A stretch of DNA of 64,000 bases, from positions 73,344,457 through 73,408,456 of the forward strand of contig NC_086374.1 in NCBI RefSeq assembly GCF_036588685.1, written 5' to 3'. This document shows positions 35,801 through 44,984 of the stretch, piece after piece (position 1 is the first letter of the stretch; each line of letters opens with the position of its first letter). The translations under genes were made by a program, and so were the position numbers. The notes under the pieces are model-generated. The model was not told the origin of the DNA. It was given only the letters and a program-made list of their open reading frames with translations, and ran no database searches. This DNA comes from Mytilus trossulus. Lineage: Eukaryota > Mollusca > Bivalvia > Mytilida > Mytilidae.

Positions 35801-38800
35801 CCGGAGCACTTGATTTCACTCTCGGTTTTTAGTGGAGTTTGTGTCGTTTCTTATTTATTATTTATAACTGTTGATGTAAATGTCTTTTGGTTTTATGAGT
35901 CTTTATTTACTCCTTGGTTTTGATTGTAATTGTCATACTACACACTTTAATGCAGCAGTTTTCGGGTAAAATCTATATTTGCGAAGCATGAATTATAATA
36001 CACATCGATTCTCGGATATCATGTGCATGTTTGTATGACATTCCATTTGCAAATGTTATTAACTACATGATCTCAAATTTATAACAGTCATAAAGTAGAG
36101 ATCTTGTCAAACATGTTTTATTTCAATATATGCTCTCAGAAACCTTCATAACAAGTCGTTTTTGATAGTTATCCATACTGTTTATGTATTCTAATATTTC
36201 AAGGACTCCCAGTGACATGTTGGTGTTAACACCCACGCCCTTTGATTTCTAATGGATAGTTGTCTCACTGGAAATCATACAACTTAATATTTTTTCCGAC
36301 GTAGTCGGTATAATTTCGGTTTGTGCACTTTGAACTTAAGGACGCTTCACTATGGCAACAGACTACGCATGCTCGAAAATCCATTCTGTGATTGGACAAA
36401 CTGCTGTCTTGATGGGTGATTTGGTTGTGTTTGAAAAAACGTCTCGAAAATTATATCATGATGGAAAGCAAGTGAAAAACTATAAATATTTGAACTAGAT
36501 CTTACAAAGATTTATATTTAAAATTTCCATTAAAATAATTGTTTCTCCAATAGCTCTTTGCATCCATTACAGTTGTTTATTCGGGACAATTATATAATTT
36601 TTAATGTAAACTTTGTTGTACGAACGTACATGAATTTTAGATCGCACCTACGCATGTGAGATTTCCGCGGGGTTTAGGTGAATGTAAACAGAAAGATACC
36701 AGTTATACTACCAATAGTTTCTAGCTTTGTTAACCATGATTTAAGTTTAATGTAAACAGTAGTAAATGTATATTTGTTTCTTTTTATTTGCACTAGATTT
36801 TTTTACAAATAAAAATTTTAGGTGTCATCACAATATTCTTATATATTAATGCCTTAATATAACCAGACTTAGTAAAGAATTTGTTGTAGTTACATTCAGA
36901 TGGAGATTTTATTAAAGAGGTCCTGCATCATTAAGTCATTGTGCTTCTTAAGGTTATCGAAATGATAGTTTTAAACATATACTAAAATATAAATACGTCG
37001 GATATCTTTTTTAAAGATAGTTCTTGTTTTATATAAATCTGATTCATAACATTTGCAGAAATGGAATAAATCTTTATGCCAGCTTGATTCTGACAAGGAC
37101 GGAATAAGTAACGGAGAAGAACTGGGTGACCCTGATTGTGTTTGGACACGAGAGACTATTCCACAAAGTCAAAATAAAATAACACACCCAGGTTGGTTCT
37201 CCAAGTAGTATATGTAGTATTTTAAAAGGGTCTAAAAACATACAGCATTTTATAAATGATTTTTCATTTTGATGTCTAAACCCTCGTCACATACTTAATG
37301 GCGCATTCAATATTAGAATATACATTGATTAATTTGTGGTAATTTACCGAAAATCATACTCTTTTTAATTTGTTTTTTAATTTAATATGATTCATTAAAG
37401 AACGAGACAATTTAGATAATGAAATTAAAATATTAACAAACACCAAGTGTATTCTATTTAAAACAGGTGTTTGTGATCCTTGGGAAAGTGAGAAATGCAA
37501 GAAACAAAATACATGGGTTGACTGTGATATTGACGAACTTAAATGTGCTGCCATGCATGATGAAAGTTAGTATAATCTTAGCATAGATGTCTTCATCCTG
37601 TAAAAAACCAACTCCTTTCATTTTTTTTATACTTCGGCTATTGAATTCACTAGACGATGGTAACAACATTTCATTAAAACAGAACTCAACAAAAACCAAA
37701 GTAAAACCCCATTTATCAAAAATATAAGTCGAGATGTTCTCTCAAGCAATATGTAAATAAATGTTGTCCTCCTGTGAATAAGTCCAACGATAGTTTATGT
37801 GAAACGTATTTACAACTTCTGAATACTTAAAGACACTTGTCTTTAATTGTTGTCTTACATCGTAAGTTGACCTTTAGGTGACTTTTATCAAGTGTAATCC
37901 TCATACTTACATGTACATATATAGTCAGAACTATATAGGTTACCGAATTCATCATAAATAATTTTATAAAACCTCAGTTATGATAACAATAAAATAAAAA
38001 GCACGCAACTACTGAAAGCTCAAAATTCAAATTTAATTTTTCTTACAAATTCAATTACAGCAAGGAAATAATTATCAAAGGTACCAGGATTACAATTTAG
38101 TACTCCAGACGCGCGTTTCGTCTACATAAGACTCGTCAGTGACGCTCAAAATCAAAAAAAATATAAATCCAAACAAGTACAAAATTGAAGAGCATTGAGG
38201 ATCCAAAATTCAAAAAAGTTGTGCCAGATACGGCTAAGGTAATCTATGCCTGGGATAAGAAAATCCTTAGTTTTTCGAAACATTTAAAATTTTGCAATCA
38301 GGAAAGTTATAAAAATGACCACATTTTGATATTCATGTCAACACCGAAGTGTTGATTACTGGGCTGGTGATACCCTCGGTGACGAAACGTCCACCAGCAG
38401 TGGCATCGACCCAGTAGTGTAAATAGGTATCAAGATTACAATTTAGAACGCCAGACGCGCGTTTCGTCTACATAAGACTCATCAGTGACACTCAAATCAA
38501 AATATTTATAAAGCCAAACGAGTACAAAATTGAAGAGCATTGAGGATCCGAAATTCCAAAAAGTTGTGTTAAATACGGCTGGGGTAATTTATGCCTGGGA
38601 TAAAAAAATCCTTAGTTTTTCGAAAAAAAAAGAAGAGACTTTTGTGTGTCTCTATACGTTTTCCTGAGTACATGTTTATCAACCTTTAAAGCTTGAATAG
38701 ATCAATATTTTGAAGCATTCTTAGAATTGTGGAATTTACGACTATGAGACAGCAACCCTATGGCATAATTGTTGGTTCTTTTAAATACACAGAAAGCTTT

Positions 38801-41800
38801 AATGCTAGTTTAACTGCTACCAAATTTTCTAATTTTTTTTAATTTTTTTTTAGATGTAATGAATATTACAATTCGAATGTCCGAGACGAAGGTACCCAAC
38901 ACAGAGACAAACTACATGTGTACTATTTTTGATTTACCAACCGATGGAGACTTCCACATGATTGCCAGTGTACCTTACATTGTAAACAATTATGTCATGC
39001 ATCATATGTTGTTGTTTGGGTGTGCAGATACAGGTAAAATAACTCTTCTGGTGTTGTTTGGGTGTGTATATTCAGGTAAAATAACTCCTTTTGGTGTGGT
39101 TAGTAGTGAAAATACTGGTAAAACCAACCAAGTTGTGATGTTTTGGTGTGTAAAATAACTCAAATATTTTTATGGTATAAAAACAAGGAGATTTGGTATG
39201 ACTAAAATGAGACAATTTTCCACAAGTCAAAAAGATGTATATATTTCTCAGCAATACGATTGTAATTGAATCATAGCGAAAAGCGATCTAAAGTAGGATT
39301 CCAAATAATCATTCCGTACTTCTCATTCAGCCGGAAAAGTTGTGACTATATCCCTTCAAAATAGAATTTTACAATGCATCCAAAATTATCTCCTATCACT
39401 AGAATTAATTACTGTTGCATTTTTGTACATTCCAATCGGTGCCCTCAAGAATGAACCCTTCACATGAACCCTGCTGCAGACAGGACAGCGAAGATATTCA
39501 TGTTCATATACCGCATTCTTGTTTGTGTTTTAAAAATACTATGCGTTGTCACATCTATTTCGTATTGAAGACAGTTTAAATGATTTTTTTTTTCATTCAT
39601 AAAATCAAAATTACTTTTAATCAGTTTTATGCTATCGATTTTTATCATCTTATACTTAAGAAGACGAAACTGTTTTAACTGCCAATTAAAAAGATGCATT
39701 CAGTTACCTCTTTATATGGTTCGACAATTTTATGCAAAAACTTTGAAATATATTCATATAGATTACGTCAGAAAGATTGAACCAAATAATCCTAAGTTAT
39801 GTCAGATGGGTGCAAAAGGCTGCAGTGACATCATAGATACATGGACTGTGGGAAATGCTGGCCAATGTGCTCCAAAAGAGTTTGGATATAGAATTGGTAT
39901 GAAGGGATATAAACGTGTGTTACTTCAGGTAAGTATATGTTTTGATGGATCTGCTGCATAGTGTGCACTTAAAGAGTTTGAATAACATAAAAATAGTTTG
40001 AAAAGATATAAACGTGCGCAACCGTTGGTAAGGAATAACTATCTTGGTATACATGAAAATATTTGCATTTATTTATGAATGAAAGAAGACTATGTTTGAT
40101 CGAATCAATATGAATTCCAAATTACTGAATGTGATATAAAGGTTTTTTTCTTAAAGGGATACCATTGATGAATAGATTTTTATAACTCTAGCCTTTTGAT
40201 ATATATTACAACACTGATTACCCTGATCTGAAATTCAAGGCGGAATTCGTATCAATACAAGAATTTAATGAAATATACAAACAGTGGGGAGGTCAAATCT
40301 AGGTACGATTCCAACCAAAAAATATATACTAGTAATCCAGATTTCATTTGCCTGCCGATATTCTTTATTCAATGCTCGGGATTCGGATAACTCCGCCGAT
40401 TTCGAATCGGGATACTCATGTGATCTGCTGCCTGTCATAACAAAGGTTTCATAAAAGATAAAAATCAATACAGAAAATTTACTTTATTCTGATTGAACAA
40501 ATTGCTTTGTTTTATATAAACTCATCATAGATACCAGGACTAAATTTTGTATATACGACCGACGCGCGTTTCATCTGCGAAAGACTCATCAGTGACGCTC
40601 GATTCCCAAAAAGTTAAAAAGGCCAAGTAAAGTACGAAGTTGAAGAGCATTGATGACAAAATTCCTAAAAGTTTTGCCACAATTCAAGTTTTTTTTAACT
40701 AGAAATATATACATTCTGGTCGGCTTGTTTTTTTTCTTCCGTTTTACACTTCAAATGATAAACCGTTGCCAAATAATATTGTAGATACAATATTTATTCA
40801 GACAAAAACCAAAAAACGGTCTGAGGGAAATTATCTTTCTTAGCTCGTTATCACTCAATTATTCTATAAATTATAGAAGAAAACAAATATTTTTTGCTTG
40901 ATTTGTAAAAGTTGTTAAATTTGCACACAATTAATTAAATATTATAGAGCAAGCACACTTGTTTGTATATTCATCAGCTAAGATGAGTAATGTTCCTATT
41001 TCACCACCGATATTTCATATTTTCTGAAGAAATGACTGTAATATGTTTTTCTGTCTATTCGAAATTACGTAAGCAGGTTATTTAAAAGATGTTTTTTGAA
41101 CAGACAGAAAACCATTACAGTCAATTCTAAATTACATTATTAATGAGTAAGTTAAGAATAAAAGTTTGATGGCGTCATGTTTATATGAGCTGATAGATAA
41201 AAAAAAAATAGACAATCAGAAAACAATTACATCCAAAACTTAATTATCAGAGAATGTATGAAATTTGGAAGAGAAAATAATATCGGAGAAAGATGGACAC
41301 ACCAGCCCTTTGTTTTAGGCTCATTGGAATAACCCAGAGTTGAAAGATAGTTATGTCGACAGCTCCGGTCTTACGCTTTATTATACAAGTAAACTAAGAC
41401 CAAACGATGCTGGAGTTTTGATGATTGGCAGTAGTAGTTTCACATTGCCACCAGGAAGATCGGATGTTGAAGTTGTTGGAACATGCTCTAAACTATGTAG
41501 CAAAGAAAGGTTCAAAGGTCCCATTTATGTTTCTGCCGCATTAAATCATATGCATTATTTGGGTGAGTTTTGTTGTTGAAGATTGTTTATGTTTTTATAT
41601 ATCATTCATATTTAGATGTGCATTACCGATTTAACATTGATCATGTAAATACAAGGTATAATGGTTAAATCAGAAATATTGTTATCGTTATTAATATTGC
41701 CAAAATTTATCAATTCATCCAACTTTTCTATATATATATTTATTTATTTAGTTAGTATACTTAACCGAGAGACGTTTAACGTGATTATAAATGTTTAAAA

Positions 41801-44100
41801 ATCATATAAATTTATAAAAGTTTACGTAAACATGATAACAAGAATCTTTTGGTGTGTTTAATGATGATGATAATAACAAAAACTTCCACTGTGCTTTTTT
41901 TTAAATTGTCTTTTCAAGGATTTTTTTTCTCTTGCTTATTTATCCTATTACGATATTTTCCAATAGAGACATTTCTTTTTATTTAGACATTCACAAGAAA
42001 TTTTTAAGTATATCAAAATTATCATCTCTTCGGAAAGTTATGGTAGATGTGTTGTTGTATACATTGAGATATTTCGGGTTCCATTAAGGAAAAAAACAAG
42101 ACTATAGAGTTTCAGTATGAGACTGACCATGTCAAAGCAAATAGTGATTTGTTTTTTTAACTAAAAACAAAGTCTATAAAACACAACAAAGATAACTTAA
42201 GAATGAACAATACGACTCCAACCGAAAACCATGGTTAATCTCAGGTGCACTGGAAGATTAAACAGACCATGCTCCCCTTTAACCAACCGCCATATTGCTC
42301 CTGTAAGTACACACACATTTGGTGATAAGTATATAAACTGATCGATGTTACCAGGGCTGAAGTATACGTGTGTTAGTTTAAACATATTTATTTATAGTGG
42401 ATTGGGAAACAAGTTCTGCAACTGATATTAAAAAGTAAAACCACAAAAATACTGAACTCCGAGGAAAATTCAAAAAGGACAGTCCCAATCAAATGCCAAA
42501 ATCAAAAGATCAAACTCATCAAACGAATGGATAATTACAATTGTCATATTCCTTAATTGGTACAGGCATTTTCTTATGTAAAAAATGGTGGATTGAACCT
42601 GGTTTTATAGCTAGTTAAACCACTTTGCGGGTGCGAGTGCTGCCTTGTAGCGGCATTAGCCTGCTCTTTTTCGAAATCTACCAGGGTGTCTTTAACGTGC
42701 AAGAAATATGACTCTCTGAACACGGGTCAACCATTTATCGTCCCCTTCAGACGGACTATCATCGTTTCCTCGAGACCATATACGCAAATGATGTCAAGGG
42801 AGAGCCGAAAATTGTTTCATCCCAGATGGGAATCGAAGTATGCGTTTGTTAGAGACGAGTATAAAAGACTAATTAGGAATATGCTTCTATTATGAAGTAA
42901 GGCAACATAATGTTGTTGTATTCACAGGTAGAAAACAGAAGATAGAGTTGATCCGTGATGGCAGAAAAATTCAAGATATTACAAACGAAGACAATTTTAA
43001 TTATGATAAACCAATCATGCATAGGTAAATATTGTCGTCTCTTATTTTTCATCTTGTTTTTTTAGCTGTCATATTTTTAATTGTTTTTAATTGTTGTCAT
43101 TTTACGTTGTCGAGAAATTGTTTCTTTTTATGGTATAGAGTGTTTGCTTCCTTGCTTTCCGGAATATCAATAAGTACAAGTATTATTTCCCTTAGAAATC
43201 GAGAAAAAAATGTCACATTCAACCAGGGATTTGTAAGGAAAAAAAGGAATAAGGGTTATGATTTTTAAGCTGCAATAAAAATATTCCTAAATGCTTATTA
43301 TTATTCAATTCGAAGAAAGTCATTTGGATGCAGGTTAAGTAATTCTAAAACCTTCAATTATCACTTTACCACAACAAGTGTCCCTTTATAGAAAGATTGA
43401 TGGTCACCATATTATTGCTAAATGAGTCAATGAACAACGAAATTAAAGGATCAAAAGTAGAAAAGTCTTTTAAAAGGTTGAATTACAACAGACCGGTGAC
43501 AAAATAACAGTAAAAAGAGCTTTATATTGTAGTTTTAGCAGCCCAATCGAAATACAACCGGGAGATGAACTAAAAACCACATGTGTGTTTAAAACAACAT
43601 CTAAACTAAATTATACCTACTTCGGACAAGGTACAAATGACGAAATGTGCTTTGGGTTTTTAACATTTTATCCTGCAAAGAATGTGAAACGGAAATTTTG
43701 CATATCATGGAAAAGCATTCCAGTATGTGAACTTATAGCTCCGATCGTCAGAGGTTGCGAAACAGCAAAATTTACAAATTTATCAAATCCTGAATTTACT
43801 GAAATGAGAAATGCTGTGAAAGATCATTGTTCTACAAATGATACCTGTTTAGAGAAATGTAAAGATCATCTAACAATCATTAATATGCATCCATGCATGG
43901 ACGGAGATGTAGGAAAATACATGAAGTACAGATTAAAAAGGTTTCGTGACTCCAGTGTTACAGATTTCTATAAGGGAATTGAATCGTGTTCACCTAAACA
44001 TGAACCTCTTTTATACCAACCAAACACAGCGAAATCTATCAATATTTTTCAATTTTACTTTGTAGTAATTTTTGGTTGTATTGTCATGTTCATCACGTAA
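32620..44100 (+). CDS. Temptin-copper monooxygenase fusion gene, copy 2 (complete or nearly so)
   Basis: Exons: 32620 (or 32685)-32886, 37059-37191, 37467-37565, 38854-39033, 39762-39928, 41319-41562, 42928-43024, 43533-44100. From the ATG at 32620 the product is 584 aa. Order: signal-peptide-like segment (FFIKICVLSTVSHLAVS), temptin domain (FPRFQDVIPNGDKLPHPCK, GVGH, loop DSDKDGISNGEE), Cys-rich linker, then monooxygenase N and C domains with all six copper ligands (HHMLLFGC, LQAHW, NHMHYLG, NDEMCFGF), and a hydrophobic C-terminal tail (YFVVIFGCIVMFIT). A secreted or membrane-anchored hydroxylase acting in the secretory pathway is inferred. Temptin is known as a molluscan water-borne pheromone component; that this domain targets or presents the enzyme is speculation. 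The start is uncertain: an acceptor-like TATAG at 32680-32684 could join an upstream mini-exon. Confidence 0.9.
32945..34850 (-). mobile_element. Decayed reverse-transcriptase element in intron 1 of copy 2 (antisense)
   Basis: The RT pseudogene (33754-34844) is followed downstream on the minus strand by non-coding sequence to about 32945 that I recognise as its usual 3' flank in mussels (for example GAATATCAGGCACAATCTTC, CCCGTGTCATGCAAGCAAC, GACAACAACCCGACCATAG). An R2 fragment interrupts this flank at about 33098-33215. Boundaries are approximate. Confidence 0.6.
33754..34844 (-). pseudogene. Reverse transcriptase fragment (RT1), frameshifted
   Basis: The minus strand encodes RT motif B (VIGIPMGTKCAPLIVDLFL), the YxDD motif as FRYLDDILALNN, and the thumb-side block KRDDFSFPIVNYP with YGVYISQLVQFAR. 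A frameshift between about 34335 and 34370 separates motif B from YLDD. The upstream fingers and motif A are lost or unreadable. Related to the RT at 51-53 kb but from a clearly different subfamily. A Penelope-like or similar retroelement class is possible; I could not settle it. Confidence 0.75.
34915..35486. mobile_element. MITE R5 with terminal and internal inverted repeats, copy 1
   Basis: Left end AAAGGAGTAGGTCCGGTAAG; right end, reverse complemented, AAAGGAATAGGTTCAGTAAG. An internal inverted pair sits near 35135-35165 (GAAAGTGGCTGCATCC) and 35215-35250 (ATGCGGCCACTTTCATTT). No coding capacity. A second copy is at 57164-57746. It lies in intron 1 of gene copy 2. Confidence 0.85.
35487..37058 (+). 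other. Rest of intron 1 of copy 2
   Basis: Positions 35996-36118 match intron 1 of copy 1 (138-260). Otherwise AT-rich with no recognised gene; a small R3-like fragment is near 36240-36295. Confidence 0.55.
37059..37191 (+). CDS. Copy 2 exon 2: temptin domain, calcium-type loop
   Basis: Acceptor TTTGCAG, donor GTTGGT. Reads KWNKSLCQLDSDKDGISNG, EELGDPDCVWTRETIPQ, ending THP. 133 nt, phase 0 in and phase 1 out. Only weak open frames exist around it, so it is invisible to length-based ORF calling. Confidence 0.9.
37467..37565 (+). CDS. Copy 2 exon 3: Cys-rich linker
   Basis: Acceptor AAACAG, donor GTTAGT. Reads VCDPWESEKCKKQNTWVD, CDIDELKCAAMHDE. 99 nt, phase 1 at both ends. Confidence 0.9.
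38068..38625 (+). repeat. Dispersed repeat R1 dimer (A-B-A) in intron 3 of copy 2
   Basis: Cassette A at about 38068-38300 and 38425-38625 (ACGCGCGTTTCGTCTACATA, AAATTGAAGAGCATTGAGGA). Cassette B lies between them (GTGTTGATTACTGGGCTGGT ... CCACCAGCAGTGGCATCGAC). It makes up much of the 1.29-kb intron. Confidence 0.8.
38854..39033 (+). CDS. Copy 2 exon 4: monooxygenase N domain, first copper His pair
   Basis: Acceptor TTTTTTTTAG, donor GTAAAA. Reads VMNITIRMSETKVPN through YMCTIFDLPTDGDFHMI to VMHHMLLFGCADT. 180 nt, phase 1 at both ends. The frame stays open past the donor to 39158 through iterated copies of the exon end. Confidence 0.92.
39034..39161 (+). repeat. 42-bp ladder of exon 4 end plus donor, copy 2
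   Basis: The exon end and donor are repeated: donors after 39033 (ACAG/GTAAAATAACTC), 39075 (TCAG/GTAAAATAACTC) and 39117 (ACTG/GTAAAACC), exactly 42 bp apart. A fourth, damaged unit ends GTGTGTAAAATAACTC. The frame and splice phase are kept, so each later donor would add 14 residues (units like LLFGCADTGKIT, LVLFGCVYSGKIT). Confidence 0.85.
39162..39761 (+). other. Rest of intron 4 of copy 2
   Basis: Holds an R3-like fragment (about 39185-39240) and the segment near 39450-39540 that resembles intron 4 of copy 1. No gene. Confidence 0.5.
39762..39928 (+). CDS. Copy 2 exon 5: monooxygenase N domain
   Basis: Acceptor CATATAG, donor GTAAGT. Reads DYVRKIEPNNPKLCQMG, SDIIDTWTVGNAGQCAPKEF, to GYKRVLLQ. 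167 nt, phase 1 in and phase 0 out. Confidence 0.92.
39950..40032 (+). repeat. Degenerate copy of exon 5's 3' end, copy 2
   Basis: GCTGCATAGTGTGCACTTAA, AGAGTTTGAATAACAT, AAAGATATAAACGTGCGCAA and GTTGGTAAGG follow the order of the exon end (GCTGGCCAATGTGCTCCAAA ... GATATAAACGTGTGTTACTT). It carries stops. Confidence 0.72.
40033..41318 (+). other. Rest of intron 5 of copy 2
   Basis: R1 copy at about 40517-40690. An imperfect inverted pair GACTGTAATATGTTTTTCTG (41035-41056) and GACAGAAAACCATTACAGTC (41104-41123) could fold. No gene. Confidence 0.55.
41319..41562 (+). CDS. Copy 2 exon 6: third His and His-x-His copper ligands
   Basis: Acceptor TTTTAG, donor GTGAGT. Starts AHWNNPELKDSYVDSSGLTL, contains LPPGRSDVEVVGTCSKLC, ends ALNHMHYLG. 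244 nt, phase 0 in and phase 1 out. Copper His and His-x-His are conserved. Confidence 0.93.
42190..42390 (+). repeat. Dispersed repeat R7 copy in intron 6 of copy 2
   Basis: CCAACCGAAAACCATGGTTA, ATCTCAGGTGCACTGGAAGA and CAGACCATGCTCCCC follow the order of the 51130-51200 block next to RT2. Confidence 0.6.
42430..42620 (+). repeat. Dispersed repeat R2 copy in intron 6 of copy 2
   Basis: AAAAGTAAAACCACAAAAAT, ACTGAACTCCGAGGAAAATT, CTCATCAAACGAATGGAT, GTCATATTCCTTAATTGGTA, AATGGTGGATTGAACCTGG. Confidence 0.8.
42625..42895 (+). other. Higher-GC unidentified block in intron 6 of copy 2
   Basis: Less AT-rich than its surroundings (GGGTGCGAGTGCTGCCTTG, CTCGAGACCATATACGC). A 69-codon frame at 42686-42895 overlaps it. 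I do not recognise a protein; it is probably another dispersed repeat. Confidence 0.35.
42928..43024 (+). CDS. Copy 2 exon 7: monooxygenase C domain
   Basis: Acceptor TTCACAG, donor GTAAAT. Reads RKQKIELIRDGRKIQDITN, EDNFNYDKPIMHR. 97 nt, phase 1 in and phase 2 out. Confidence 0.9.
43025..43532 (+). other. Intron 7 of copy 2
   Basis: No recognised feature. The 78-codon frame at 43032 is a chance frame. Confidence 0.55.
43533..44100 (+). CDS. Copy 2 exon 8: monooxygenase C domain, copper Met and hydrophobic tail
   Basis: Acceptor TATTGTAG. Reads SFSSPIEIQPGDELKTTCMF-like start (codon after TGT is GTG), GQGTNDEMCFGFLTFYP with the copper Met, CELIAPIVRGCETAKF, CSTNDTCLEKCKDHL, ending FYFVVIFGCIVMFIT-stop. 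568 nt. Candidate polyadenylation signal AATAAA at 44370-44375. Confidence 0.93.
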
Positions 44101-44290
44101 ATCAATGTAAACGCTGTTATAATGTTAATCACATAAATCAATGTAAACACAGATATCATATTAATCACATAAATCAATGTAAACACAGTTATCATGTTAA
44201 TCGCATTAATTAATGTTAATCGTGTTTATCAAATACGTTAATGTAAACAGAGTTATCATGTTTATCACATACATAAATGGTTATATATAT
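44083..44290 (+). repeat. 36-bp minisatellite over stop codon and 3' UTR, copy 2
   Basis: Units TCATGTTCATCACGTAAATC (coding end), TAATGTTAATCACATAAATC, TCATATTAATCACATAAATC, TCATGTTAATCGCATTAATT, each followed by about 16 bp AATGTAAACACAGTTA. The first three are exactly 36 bp. Later units are degenerate. Confidence 0.87.
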
Positions 44291-44369
44291 ACAGCTATTG
44301 ATGTTTCGCAGCTAGTTAAATACAATCATTTGATAGACTTTAGTTCTTGTAAATAGTATTATGAAACAT

Positions 44370-44375
44370 AATAAA
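44370..44375 (+). promoter_or_regulatory. Candidate polyadenylation signal of copy 2
   Basis: AATAAA 270 bp after the stop codon, just beyond the minisatellite. Position is plausible, but the motif is common in AT-rich DNA. Confidence 0.4.
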
Positions 44376-44377
44376 TA

Positions 44378-44560
44378 AGGGAAACAGTAGTATACCGCTA
44401 TTCAAAAGTCATATATCGATTGAGAGAAAACAAATCCTGGTTTCAAATTAAAACCAAGGGAAACACGTCAACTATCATAACAAAAAACAAAAAACAGGAA
44501 TTTCTTTGGTTCGCATAGAAACTTCACAATCTCGTCATGATCAGCAGACAACAACATAAC
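44378..44560 (+). repeat. Dispersed repeat R8 copy
   Basis: GGAAACAGTAGTATACCGCT, ATTCAAAAGTCATATATCGA, AACCAAGGGAAACACGTCAA. Partial match to 23388-23450. Confidence 0.6.
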
Positions 44561-44984
44561 TATCACAAGTTTGATTTACCTTACCTGTATTCGGTAAAAC
44601 CTTGTATTTTTAAACCCAGTTTCGTAAATTGGGTAAACATACAGCGGAGCAATAAAACTGTTAAATAAAAACAGACAAACACAATTGACTTGTTTCATAT
44701 TTTTCATGTCGGAGCTTTTTATAGCCGACTATACTGTATGGTGTCTTTCTCATTGTTGGATGTCGTACGTTCGCCTATACTTGCTTACATCCACTTCATT
44801 TAAATTTGGTGGATAGTTGTCTATTGACATTCATTACACATCACCTTATTATTATATAAAAAAACAAACTAGTAGATGTGTCAAAGCGACACGAATGGTC
44901 CCGTCTGCAAAAGTTGAAAAATCTGCAATTTCAATAACACATGTGGACACAAACATGATGGTATTCTCGCATATAAAAAAATCA

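Noticed and set aside
40265-40468. 67-codon minus-strand frame
   Set aside because: Intronic, no recognisable domain, probably repeat-derived.
42686-42895. 69-codon frame in intron 6 of copy 2
   Set aside because: Looks like part of a dispersed GC-richer repeat; no protein family recognised.
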